Source: Promerops cafer (taxonomy: Eukaryota; Chordata; Aves; Passeriformes; Nectariniidae). Taken from it: a stretch of DNA of 64,000 nucleotides. How positions within the stretch are numbered: the stretch's first letter is position 1; each line of letters starts with the position of its first letter. The notes beneath the pieces were generated by a model. The model ran no database searches, was not told the DNA's origin, and saw only the letters and a program-made list of their open reading frames with translations. Location of the stretch: NCBI GenBank assembly GCA_013398275.1, contig VZSE01010764.1, positions 479,769-543,768 on the forward strand, given 5' to 3'. Position numbers and translations under genes: made by a program. Below are positions 1 through 12,250 of this stretch, piece after piece.

Positions 1-1155
1 GTAGTTTAATTTAGGTTCATTTTTGTATAGAGAACAGAAATGTTTGCCTTATGCAGTCGGTCCTGCCAAGTCATAACTCTTAGACCCAAACCAAGGAGGA
101 GCTAGAAATCTCCTTCTCAAATTCACCAGAAAATAGTTTCTTACATAGAAATATTCTCTGCAACATTTTTTAGGAATGGCTTAAATATTTTGGCTGAAGT
201 TTTCTCAGATAGTTCCTCTTTCAGCAGACGCAGCTTTGGAAAATTTCTGCTCTTTCTCATTACAGTTTGGCAAGGCTTAAAGGCAATTTAAAACAGGTTG
301 TTAAAATAGCAATTGCAAAATACTAGATTCAGATGCAATCCTTGTTTTGAGCATGTGGCTGTAGTTGAAGCCATACATCAAGCTTATGACTTTACAACTA
401 GTTTTGTAATGTCTTAGAGGCACTGACTTGCTGTAGCTGACACAGAAACTACCTCTTAGTGATTTTCATAAACTGAAGAAATTTAGTCGTGGGGTAAGAT
501 CAATATGGACTGCTCTGCATTGTCCTGTTACCTCATTCCCTCAATGCAAAAAAAAAAGAAAAAAGAGACCTGAAATTGGCCAGAGAGCTTAGCTTAATCT
601 GCTGAATGTTTGTGGTTACATCTGGAGGAACAAGCTGATCTGGTGGTTGCTTAGGACAACAAAATGAATGTCTCAAAAAATCTGTGTGCAGTGGCACTGG
701 TTGCCATGAGTGTGTTGGTGCGGGTGTGTGCAGGGATGTTTGTGAGAGACAGAAACTTGGACATACATCCCTGAAGTGCTGTGTTTGGTTTTTTTTCCAT
801 GACTGATGCCAGTTCTTTCCAAGAGGTGCTCCTCTGTCAGCGTTGGTAGTTGCTGTCTCCAAAGGTTTCATGCTACAAGGATCTACAGAACATTTATTAC
901 ACCCCATACGCAGGGACCCACTACAGTCCAGAGCTCATCACAGCTTCAAGGGAGTGGCACTGAAACCAAAATCCACCACCATGACGTGTTGCAGGAAAGG
1001 GGCTGGAGTAATCAAGACTGCTACCAGCTTTTTATTCTGAAATTTACTTTCCCAGCAGGAAGTATTTGTTAGATAATTTTCTGAAGTGGTCCTGGAAATG
1101 GGACTACACATAAAAAAATGAAAACCAACCACACAAAGTACTTTCATGTTGGGGC

Positions 1156-1180
1156 AGGAAGGAAGGAAGGAAGGAAGAAG
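1156..1180. repeat. (GGAA)n microsatellite
   Basis: About five GGAA units in tandem followed by a slightly decayed end. It is a simple intronic repeat. GGAA runs can bind ETS factors, but nothing here shows that it is regulatory. Confidence 0.85.
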
Positions 1181-3664
1181 GGAAAATCCTTTCTGTCCCA
1201 GACACCTCCATTTGTTTTACCCTCAAGCATGTGAATCACCTTTTCTTCTCCCAGTGATCCAATCAGCAGTTCATGCAAGAACATCATGCTTGTCCTTTCA
1301 GTACATGAAGCTCAGACTCTAGCACTAAGTTAGATAAACCTGTTAGTTTTTGTAAAACTGATGTGAGGAATGGATTCAGGAAGGTTAACCATGTTAGAAG
1401 CTAGTGGATGTAGCTGGTGCTCACTTTTCTTTGGATGGTTCTGGAGCACTTGTCTGGGCAAGCTCTGGCTTGGAAGACCACAGCTAAAATTATCACAGAC
1501 AGGTTAAGGCTTAGACATTTTGAGGGATACTGACTGGACTTCCTTTCAGCTGGGATGTAATCTAGAGTCTGACACGGCATCTGGATCATCATTGACTGGA
1601 GTAGATGTCGGACTTGGACCTGGGGAGGGAAATTCCATCCTGGAAATGCACTGCTAATGTCTCTTTGGTGGTAGGAAAAAAAGAGTTCTTGTAGGCAGCC
1701 ATATAACCCCGTGCTGTGCTCCTGTCAATGTTAGGAGTTGCCCTGGATGACTCTTTGGACAGGATGCCTGTTAGGAATACATCTGTACAGAAGAAAGGGG
1801 AATAGTTATTATTCTTGCCTAAAAATAAGCACAGTTATTGAGCTTCATAGTGCATTTAAATACAATCCAGTCAGTGGTCACTTCCTTCCGTGACCTTGAA
1901 ATCTGGCATTTGAAATGGTGTTTTCCAGGCAGTTTTAGGGGTTTAATTTTATTCTTCCAGATGCTTTCTGCTTCCCTTCTTCCTGCCCTAGAGCAAATAA
2001 ACCAAATTAGCTCCTTTTCTACTAATGCTTGAGATGTTGTCAGTGTATTACACAAAAATCTGACTTCACAGCGTAGCTTCCAAAGGCAGTGAAAGGCTGC
2101 ACTGCAAAGTTCAAGTTAGATATATTTCTCTTATTCCTTTCCCAGAAACAGTCTCTTCTGATAAGCTTTCTGTTGAAATCTGTACTGATGCTCTGAAAAG
2201 AGGTAATCAGACTCTTAAAACCAAGGAATGAATTCTGTATGGAAAAACCTTTTGTAAAAAAGCTTTAGCTGAGGTGGAAGCCAGTTTATTACAATGTCTG
2301 TGTGCTGTCAAGAGTTTCAGCAGGAGGTCCCAGAGGTTCTCCTGCAACTTGTTAAATGGGCATATTTCAGAAGCATTAGAGTGGAAAGCTGAGGGACTGA
2401 GAAATCTGTTTTCAAAAGCTGCTTTGCAATCAAGAGAGGCAGTGGTCCTGGAGAAACAAATATCTTGAGCTGTACGTGGATGGAAATGTTTATTCTATTT
2501 TAGGACACTGTAGCTGGTATATTATGCCATGCTCATGATGTTTTAATTCAAGTTCTAGGAGAGGGTAAACCCAGGAGTATTTTGTAGCTGCAATTCCTTC
2601 TTTTTTTTCTTCCGAAATAGCTGACAACTTGTGCATTCTTAAGAAATTGCTGGTAATAACACACACAAATAGTAATTAACATATCCTAAAGTGAATAAAA
2701 TTCTCTTTTCAGAATATATTACTGGGCTGTAGGGGAGAATTATCTTTGGCAGCAGCTCTACAGAGGTGTCCAACAACAAGGGCAAGGTTGAAAGCCTTTC
2801 TGGAGTTGTTTGCAAAGCCCTCAACTGCTGGCTGTTTGTTGATCAAGATCCAAAGCTGCTGTTTGTCATACTTAATGCTGGTGCTGTGGCCAAATGATTT
2901 CTCAGGTTTCTTGGTGCTTCCTTATTTAATGTCATATTATTATCTTTATATCAGAATTTCGCTAAACAATACTTGTTACTGTATGTTCTGTTAAAAGGTG
3001 GTACCTCTGAATAGAGTGTAGTCTAAAAAACCAACAGCCAGGAGGGGAGAAATGAAAACAGCAATGTTTTTGGAACAGCCATTAATTCCTTTTCCTTTTC
3101 ATGATAAATAGAGTTGTACCTGCTTGTTCTAAACCTATACTCCTGCATTTTGCAAATGTGGCTGTGCACAGCCTGGTGTGGAAGAGTGATTCTTGCTGAT
3201 AAATCAGTGGAAGTATTATTAGATCTTATATTAGGTCTATCAGGTCTCATTAGGCCTGCCATAGCAAAGCACAATTTTGCCCAGGTCCATGTGGGGAGTC
3301 AACTCAGAGATTGGGACTGGGACCCGTGTCCACCACCCCTGTTCTCACTGGAAAATGTGTATAGGCTCAAAAGTACTAGAAAAGGAAGAAAAAGACATTT
3401 TGTGAAACACATAAGAATGTTCTTTGAACTACTGAATGTTGCCAAGAAGCAAGATTTCAGTCTCCAACCTTCAGAACAGATGATCCTGCTGTTCATGGGA
3501 TGTGCTCCTGTTCAGAAGCAACGCTGGTGCTGACAGCTGGAGGGAGGTGGTTGGGCACTCGCAGGGGGATTTCTGTCAGCTCAGAACCCTTTGGACTTTG
3601 TTACCCAGTGCAGCACTCTACCACAGTGATTAAAACAAACACTATATAAATGTGGCATTTGAGG

Positions 3665-3805
3665 TATGGGATTGGTCTTCCGGGGAAGTTTCCAAGATGT
3701 GACTGGGCAGGGTGCTAGATAATCTCATCTAGGCTCCCTTTCCATGAAAGGTTGGTCTGGGTGATCTTTTGAGGTCTTTTCCAGCTTGGGCTATTCTATG
3801 CCTTG
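3665..3805 (+). mobile_element. CR1 LINE 3' fragment, + orientation
   Basis: The segment has the usual CR1 3' end order: gacagggtgct-like word, 'gataatctcatctaggctcc', 'catgaaaggttggtctgg', 'gatcttttgaggtcttttcc', then 'gggctattctatg'. This matches the well-known end of avian CR1 elements read on the + strand. Only the 3' tail is present, as expected for a 5'-truncated copy. No intact reverse transcriptase frame remains. The 5' limit is uncertain by some tens of bases. Confidence 0.85.
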
Positions 3806-4988
3806 GAGAAAGTTGGATCAAATCCGTTGATCTTTTAAATTGATATGACATAATTAATGTTCTGATTGCAACCTTCAGTATTTTTTCAGCATAATTCATA
3901 GAATCTCCCCAAAACAGGTTTGGGGCTTGTGGTGCTGCCCCCAGTGGAATTGGGGTGTTTGGGGCAGGTTTGGAAGCCCAGATGTCTGTGGAGGACAACT
4001 TCAGTGTTTGATTCAGAGGAATCAAACAAGGGATGCTTTGTGTGTAGGTTGTAGCTGTTGCTGCCATTTTATTTGTGTGTATAAGTCAATATTGTGTCAA
4101 ATGTACAAAGTTTAAAAAAAAATTGCTTTTTCTTCCAGTTCTACAAAGTGCTGAAAGTATTTTAAAAAAAGAAAATTTAACTCTTTCTAAACAAACCTAG
4201 TCAAAATATGACTGAGAGAAAAGACCCATCAGCCTTCAGGGCTCGCTGGAATTTATCTACTGGGAATAGAATGTGGGTACCCTGCCAACCTCAGCCACAA
4301 AGTCATCCTTCATTTAAAACATAGATGTAACAGGGAAGCCATCAAAGGTGGGAAGAACTAAAAATATTCACCTGCAACAGTAGTTTTTATGCATGTGTCT
4401 GTATTTATATATACATGTGTGTGTATTTTTTCAGATAGAAGTACATATATTCACACACATTATTACTCTTATTAACCAGGGTCACAGTATGAATAAAATT
4501 AATAGAGTGACAGTTTACACCCTTTTTTTGTAAGGTGTGAAGGTTACAGACTTTAAAAGAATTCCCCTGTTAAATTATTTCACGAACCTCTTAAGTGAAA
4601 AAAGCCTGTTTTATATACATGCCTTAGTGGTTGCTTTGTGTGCAACTTGTCTTACCTTTAAAAAACCCAACCCAAGAAAACAAAAAAACAAATTAAAACC
4701 AGAATACTGCAGAAATTGACATAAGTGTTTCTTCTGATGTAATAATTTGTACTTGTATTTGATTTTTAAAAACTTTATTGTTTTTTTTATTAGTTGGGTT
4801 CTTTAAGATCAAATTGCATTCACTCTCCTATAGGCAAATTTTGTGTCCAGGATGTACTTAAAGTGCTGTTGCCTGCAGTGAGAGACTTTGAGAACATAGT
4901 TCTCTTTCTGGTGTGGGTAAATTATTTAAAATTATTATTTACATGACCAAATTAGGAAGTAAAACCCAATTTTGTGTATGCTCTTACT

Positions 4989-5034
4989 TGGGTTTTTTTT
5001 GTTTGTTTGTTTGGTATTTTGGGGGTTTTTTTGT
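4989..5034. repeat. T/G-rich low-complexity tract
   Basis: A run of T homopolymers separated by single or few G residues, including three GTTT units. It is one of several similar tracts in this window. Confidence 0.7.
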
Positions 5035-8000
5035 AAATAAGTCCCTGTGGTGGTAATCAAATATTTGATCTTAAAATAACTCCACTCTCAATGGGTGCAT
5101 CCTATATCCAGAGCTGCCTCTGGTAGTTAAATAAAGACTGGACTTTTATCACAGTTGGCATCTATTTCAGAGCTCATCACCACTGTGCCTGTGGATGCCA
5201 CAGTGGGACAGTGGGGCTTTGCCTCCAAGCATTTTGCATCTGTCTGGGGAGGGGATGTGGCTCTGCTGGGAGGGTCCCTGGGCTGCAGCACCGGCAGAGG
5301 GGAGCTGGTGCCAGCAGCCCTGTGTGACCTGTCTGCTCTGACACCAGCCTTGTGGGGCATCCTCCCTGAGAGCTGGGCAGCCACCAGTGCTGTGGGAGTG
5401 GATGAACCAGCTCTCAGGGAAATGGTCCATCTGTATTCCAGAAATCCCTGTGACCATCTCTGGTTACAGTCTGAAAGTCTGACTGCTCATTCCAACAGGA
5501 ACCAGCACAATACTGTGGAAGTGACTATTCCTAGGGCATTCATGCCAGTCTGCAAGTGTTGATGTGGCTCATACCTGTTACATTTAGCCCCAACTGCTGC
5601 ATGTCTCTAAATTAAATTGAGTGGATAATCTCATTTACTTCTTTTTTGGTTAAGCTGACAGATTCTTTCTGGTGAATTTGTAACTCCATGTCAGGTTTCT
5701 GCATCACGATGTATTTAAAAGTATTTCTTTTCTGGCAGTGCTGACCTACTTTAAATGCTGCAAGGTGCTCTTACCTCCTTTTTTTATTTTTCTAACAGCC
5801 AGCTGATACCAGCAGAGATCTTTGTACTTCAGCTTCTAAACCTTTGATGACATTTTAACTGTTCATTCCTGTATGTAGGCAGCCACTTTATCCTTTTCTA
5901 GGTGGGCCCTTGCTTCAATTCAGAGTTAATGGTTACTATTTATTGCACACCTACAAAAGGTAAAACCTACATAGAGCAAAGTTGCTACGTGCACAGAGTG
6001 CCTCAGAGAGCCCAGAATCCCTGACCTGAAGAACATATTGTCCCTAGCCAAGCTGTGCAAAGATGTGAGGACGTGGGTAACTCACCTGGGCCCCGCACGC
6101 ACGGGGACAACTTCAGTGAAATAACTCAACATCCACCACAACAGTCAAACCTAAGTCATGAGGTTCAAAGAAAATAAAACTTGCTGTGAGTGTGCAAGAG
6201 CATCTTAATTCCTGGATGGGTGTGCTGTGATGTTATTGTGGCAGGATGTTTTCTTTTGGGTAAATAATTAGTGCTCTCCTGGGAGCTGCAGATGTGCTGT
6301 AGCATTGTATGTTCTCCACCACAATCTCTAAGCCAGTCTTAAAATGTTACAGACTGCTCAGGTGTGGCTGGGTTTATGTGCAGCTAATTACCATCACCTT
6401 TTTCTCCTTCCTGCCTCATTTTTTCACCCTGTTCCCCTGGCTTTTTTGGCACTGATTCCCCTATTCCTGTTGCTGCCACAGCCCCCGGGAGCAGAGCGTG
6501 TTGACAAGGGAGGGAGCAGAGAGCAGCCCAAAGGCAGAGAGATCAAGGAGGCAGCAGCAGAGCTGAGGCATCTCCATTCATCCATGTGGCCACTGCTGTG
6601 TCCTCATGGAAGTGCTGGTCCTTAGAGATCCCACTCTGGGACCAGCGAAGCTGAAAGCCATATTGCAGAATTCACATTTTTATAGATCCCAATAGCTTTT
6701 GCATATAGATATAAAAGGATTTTATGCTGAAGCCCCTGGTTGGAGTTCTTACCCCATAACCCACCAGATCCTACTTCCCTGTGGTTCTCTCCCATTCCTA
6801 GATGCTTCAGTATCATTTTTCTCTTGTCTTGTGGGACTGTTTCTGGCCACAAAGGGTGTTTCTCATCCAAGCTCTTAAGGGATACAGTAGAAGCAAGGTA
6901 AGATCCATCCTGTGTCCTTCAAACCTTTTGAAATTAAGTGCCTTTGTAGAGAACGAAAGGGGGCTCTGAGCTAGTCCACAGAGTTTAAATCTGGTCATCC
7001 TGAATCACCAGTTGCTGCTGATTCAAAACCTCCCAGATCATCACTGATACCAGTGTGGCAGCCCCTCCAAATGCCTCGAGCAAAGCTCAGTGAGGCACCA
7101 CTGAGTCACCACCAAGTTCCTGACATTAGTTTTGCTCTCTGGTTTGTTCATCCTCAGAGACCAGGACATCTCTGAGGGGTTCCACCCACACCACAGACGA
7201 TTATAGTCCAAAGAGTTGGTCCTTCACTCCCTGAGTTATTGAACATTGTGTCCTAGCTCAGACTTTGTAATTCTCCCCAGGCACCCAGGGCTCTCCACTG
7301 ACCCCAGACACAGCACAGCTCTGTACTGGCACCTCTCCAGAAATGTCTGCAGCCTCTTCTTCCCCACCATGAAAGAGGAAAGAGGCTCCATCCCTTCATC
7401 TGTGAGATCTGGACAGGTGGGAAGGGCAGTGGGGTCCATGTGGAGCAGGCACAAGGCTGCTGTTGTGCAGTCTCCAGTACTGCCTTTGCATGAACACCTC
7501 CTCGTTTCAGTGTCGTTTGCACCTGGGTGTACATGCAAACACAGAGGGAAAACCCCTCTGTGTGAGTCCTGCTGAAGAAGTAGATTTGAGAATGCAGCTG
7601 TCCTGCTTTTGGTACCGAGCTGGCTGAGGCATTCCTGGTGCAGTGTGATCCATCTTCATTGCAGAGGCTGGCAGGGTGCTCCCTCCCCCGGGAGAGATGG
7701 GTGATTGCTCACTGGGGTTTGATGTTTCTCACATGGATGCTCTCCTTCTGGCTTGTCAGCAGTGAGTCAGGAATCCCAGCTACTTGGTTCATTGCTTGGT
7801 AGATCATGCTGAAAAATTGCAAGGAAAAAAATTGCAGCTGTTTGAGATGAAAAAAGGAGTAAACTGTGGATTATGTTTGTCATGGGATATTTTTCTCTGC
7901 TCCTCTCTCTTTCTATTTTGTACCATCTCCATCACCCTGCATTGCAGTTTTGCCTGATTTGGGCAGGGTGGACTCTGCAGTTCATCCCTACCTCTTACTC

Positions 8001-11000
8001 TTGGGGCTAAATGTTTTGTTTTTTTTCTTGTACTCCCTTTTCCAACTCTTGCAGATCACAGCTGCCCTTTGCCCGACTTCAACTCTTGAGAGACTACTTT
8101 GGGTGTTCTGCTAAGAGCTGGTGTGTTTTATGGTGCAGTTTAGGATTTTTTTCTCCCTGTTTCATCTTCCCCTTGGGCTCTGCTGATCTCCCAGCTGCTG
8201 CTGTGGCTTTCCCTGCCCTTGAAGGAGTTGCTTCTCTCATCTGAGCATTCCCCAGGTGCTTTGGCTTCTTGGCTGGAGGCTCCACATCTGTGTTGCATGT
8301 TCCTTTTGGTTGCTGCTCGTGCTCAGTAGGAGTAGGGATAAGACAACCATGAATATGATGGCTGTGTTGGCTGTAAAAAAAATATGAAAAATCTCCCTTA
8401 ATTACACACTGGACAAAAGCCCTGCCCTGCTGTGCAGAGCTCTGGCTCACCATGCACTTTGATAATTGCTGTATCTGCTGTGTTTGACATGATATCCTCA
8501 CAGACAGAAGCTCCATTGATTTCAAGGCACTGTTTGCCTCATAAGAAAAAGGAAACTAAAATGGAAGCTGGCCCCATGAACTCATCTAATTTATGTAGTA
8601 CTTACAAACTCACCATATCTTTTTGGAAAATTATGGAATATAAATAACAACAACCAATAGCCAGACATTTTTAGCCTCCTCTGGGAAATTGTGGAAGGTT
8701 GCTGTACTGCCAGTTAGATATTTATGATACTTTGGGCTTGTACTTGGACCAAAAAGATGAAATAGAGTTGGTGTTTTGGAACAGTTCAAGGAAATTGTGC
8801 AGGAATTATGTGCAGTCAAATCTGAAGCTGATTGAGGGGTCTGGCTCTGAATTTTTGAAAACCAAACTCTTCAAATGGAAAAATAAACAAGTACAACAAT
8901 GCCTGTTTCAGCTGGGCAAGGAATTCTGTAGCTTTATGCTGGTGAAAATGTGACAGTCATAAATCTGCTTGGCTCAGAGTTTGGTCTTTGGGTCATAAGT
9001 GAATGTGTGATTCACAGTCCAAGGCACAAGCAGATTTTGGTGATTTGTTTTCCCTCCAGCGTTACTGCCTGGTAAAGTGTAAGAATCCTACAGTCAGTCC
9101 AAATATGTGAGTGATCTAGAAGTGCTCTAAAAGGAACTTTTTTTTAAAGACATGTATTTATAAAATGAATAATGACTGCTGAGCTTGAGATGCAAGGACT
9201 TAAGAATGGGGGAAAAAAATTGAGAATATCTGAAAAATCTATTGTAATGGAAAGTTGATTATATAAAGCATTTTCTGGAGCCTCCTGAATTGTCCTTAAT
9301 ATGTAAGGAAGCAAGGAAATGGCTGGAGTTTTGGATCCCTGTTCATAGAGACTCCTAGAACTTGTTGGTAAAGTAAGGTTGAAAACATCATCAAATAACT
9401 TTATTTGTGTGATTTCCCATATTGCACCTTCTTGTGCTAGATGATATGCAGTAACTCACTGCTGCTTTTTGTCACTGAGCCTCAGCATCTCTGATAGAGC
9501 ACAGGCATGTGAAATCCCAATGTGAAATTAGGTATTTATTTAGAAATTCATTGGTTTCTCTCAGATCTTCACCATTTGCTTACACAGACACGTATGAGCC
9601 CAGGTTTTCAGTGCGGGAATATTTAATAAAGAATATATAAATATTTACATAAATGTGATTTGGACACCTCAGGCCTGTAGATTCAAAAATTACTTGGGCT
9701 TCTTTGGCAGGACACATCAACATAAATGTGAGTAGTCAGTAAATAATGGTAAGAAATGATAGCAATAAAATCTCCCTGCCTATTTTTCATCCCAGAAGGG
9801 TGAAAGAAAATGGCAAATTATTCAATGTTTTAAATGGTTTTCAGAAACTGGACAGAATCCAAAAACTAATTCAGGAAATATTTATGAAATGGTATCTAAA
9901 CCATTAACTGTTCTGCTTATCTGAGATGTAGTTGTGCAATCTGTTGCATACTCTTTATCCAGAGGTGGGGAAGGAAAAGGCAGGTTTTTGAGGTAGAATT
10001 TGTGCCAATCAGACTTCGAGACCAGAAACAGTTTTAAGATTTATTTTTTTAAAAAAACACTTTATAGGTCTGGATGATTCTTGACATTGGCTACATCGAA
10101 CTGAGCCCGTGAGTGATTTGAAAGGGATGATTTAGGGATATGGAACATTTTCCTGGCTGTTAATGCCGCTTTTTATTTGATCTGTTTGCTAATCAGAATA
10201 ATCCTTAGATGTTAGGTATACAGAGAAGCATTTGACCTGAGCTGTGCTTTGCAGGAGAACCCTTTTTATTCCACTATGAATCCCATCTTCCCTTTTACCC
10301 TCTCTAGGTCAGCCTGATTCCTTTCTTTCTCCTAGAGCTCAAGGAGGAGAGACCAAATGTGTTTTGCTTGCTCCAGCTGGTTGACTGGTTTCTCTTGTAC
10401 CCCTTAAACAGAATTTAAGAGGAAGCTTGTTTATTTTCCTAAACTATTTGTACATTCTGCTTACATAAAATATTAATTTAGCTGGGGAAAAATCTTCTAA
10501 ACACCAAATATTTGTGCATGTTTCTGTTAAAAAGGGCTGCCAGTGATCTTGTCTTGAGAGATTCGAGCAATAGCTGCCATTTGTGAGTGAACACTATGTA
10601 CCATTTTCAGCTTTTTTGCTCCCAGGGGGCTTGTGTTGTCAGAGGCACTTAGCACACTGAAGGAAGGGAGAGCAGTGGATGGTTCCTAGGATGAGCTGTC
10701 TGCCTAGTACACGAGGGGTGTCACCTGCACCTCACCTCTTGCTGTTGAAAAATCACTGCCCAGCCCCAGTGATATTTATTATTTGATGTAGCAGAATTAA
10801 GGTCAGTGTTGGCTGCATCCTCCTGCAAAAGGGTGCAGCATCGTCCAATGAGTGGGATAAATGGACTGAGAGTGAAGTGTAAGCCAAGTCCACTCCACTG
10901 ATCTAATGGTTTAGTGACCTGGAGTCATTAATTAAAGCAAACCCTCCATCTTAGGGAGTTTTTCAACAGATCATCACAAATGGTATTCTGAGATGACCAA

Positions 11001-11734
11001 GAAAGGATCAGTGCTACGTGGCTCAGGATCTGGCCACCTGTTTCTCCAGAGAGGTGTCAGTTCACTGCATGGTATTTTGATGCCTCTGTTCAAGTACTGG
11101 AAGCTGCAGGGATGACCTACCTGCCTTTTGCTTTCTTTTGCTTTGTTCTAGCAGAGGTGTCCTCATCTGAGCCAGCCTTCAATAGCATCTTGGCCAAGAA
11201 TATGTCCCCACGGTCTGGGGAACAATTTCATTGCCAGTAAAGGACACTGTGAGACTGGTTGGTGGAGTAATCAAAGCTGAATGGGGTTATAAAAGAGGGA
11301 TTTAGCTTGATGAAGAAGAAAATTCAAATTCCCACCATCCCTCAGCTCCTCCTGGGAGAGTTTGCATTGCTCTGCTAAGCACTTGCTCATGTAGTGCCCT
11401 TTCAAAGAAACTATTATCTTTTTTTTGGATGGCAATACTTTTGATGGTTATACTTTGTGCTCAGGCACTTTATTTTCCCAGTGAGGTCTTTATAATAAAT
11501 TAAAAAGTCAGCCAAGTCATCCCCTGTTCATGCTGCAGATGGGACAACTTAAGCCCAGAGAAATAACGTGACTTTTGTACAGCTACAAAGTGAAGCTGTG
11601 GTTAAGTGGGGAATAGGGCTGTTATGGAGCAGCAGAGACTCCAGCCTTGAAAATGCATTTGCTGCTCTGTGCTGCCTTCCCCAAGGTATTCCATACTGAT
11701 GCAGACGCAGCCTCAGTCATCTGAAACTTCTGCT

Positions 11735-12250
11735 ATTGAAAACGGGATCTTTTTTTCCCCCTCCCGATCGCATTAAAAACGCCTGCGGTTATTCGAACCC
11801 TCCGAGTTCCCCTGTGCCCCCTGAGCGTGTCGCAAACGCGCCCCAAACGGTGCTAAATTACCTGCCCGCGCTGCCCGAGCGCCGCCGGCCCCCGCCCGCG
11901 GGCTGGGGCAGCTTCTGCAGCCGGGGGGGGCATCGGAGCTCGCCGTGGTGCCCGAAGCGCGTTTGGCAGGCAGCCCGCAGCCGGGGAGAAACCCGCCCGC
12001 CTTCCTTCTCCTGCGGTAGCAGCGCTGCTGCCATCCCCGCGCCGCGCCGCGATGGGAGGCACGAACACACCCAGCCCTGGTCCCCATCTGTTGCAGCATC
12101 GGCTCCAGTACAGAGCCCGAGATGTTTAAACGCGCTTGCCTTTAGGGAAAAGCTCTCAATGCAGTTCTTCGATGGACGTTTCCAGCCAGACTGCAGGATT
12201 TTTCAGAGCTGTAAGTCAGAGCGGGGGCTCGGTTGTCCCTGGGTTTCTCT
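11735..12250 (+). promoter_or_regulatory. PRKAG2: CpG-rich island, candidate internal PRKAG2 promoter
   Basis: Composition changes abruptly here from AT-rich intron to a block dense in CpG, with CCGCCGG, GCCCGCG and GCGCCGCGCCGCG words at 11880-12050. Bird introns are normally CpG-poor, so an unmethylated island such as this usually marks a promoter or a strong regulatory element. On the + strand it is followed by a strong donor-like GTAAGT at 12211-12216. PRKAG2 is known in mammals to have isoforms starting from an internal Met in exon 2, which need a promoter inside intron 1. Promoter activity here is inferred. No TATA box is evident. It could instead be an enhancer or belong to a noncoding transcript. 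Confidence 0.5.
12172..12210 (+). CDS. PRKAG2: Candidate alternative first coding exon (13 codons) joining exon 2
   Basis: An ATG at 12172 opens 13 codons (MDVSSQTAGFFRA) and reaches a GTAAGT donor at 12211 in phase 0. Exon 2 starts in phase 0, so the joined product would read MDVSSQTAGFFRA, then DLSSFAMP. The frame is closed upstream by a stop at 12127-12129, and this is the first in-frame ATG after it. The context at -3 is T (weak) and +4 is G. The intron side of the donor is a perfect consensus; the exon side (GCT) is poor. The exon may equally be noncoding, with translation starting at the Met in exon 2 (25413). I know of no published isoform with this N terminus; this is a prediction. 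Confidence 0.3.

Larger units (their letters stand above)
1..11735 (+). other. PRKAG2: PRKAG2 intron 1, first part
   Basis: AT-leaning intronic DNA without a supportable gene. It contains a short GGAA repeat (1156-1180), a CR1 tail (about 3665-3805) and a T/G-rich run (4989-5034). A GC-richer patch at 5150-5460 and another at 7240-7580 give open frames on both strands, but none has start context, splice sites or family resemblance that would make it a gene. I see nothing specific in 8500-11700. Confidence 0.8.

Noticed and set aside
5150..5460. GC-richer patch with open frames on both strands
   Set aside because: No start context, splice sites, CpG enrichment or recognisable peptide; overlapping frames on both strands argue for chance.
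8094..8525. 143-codon minus-strand open frame
   Set aside because: No recognisable family, no splice or promoter support, antisense inside the intron; treated as chance.
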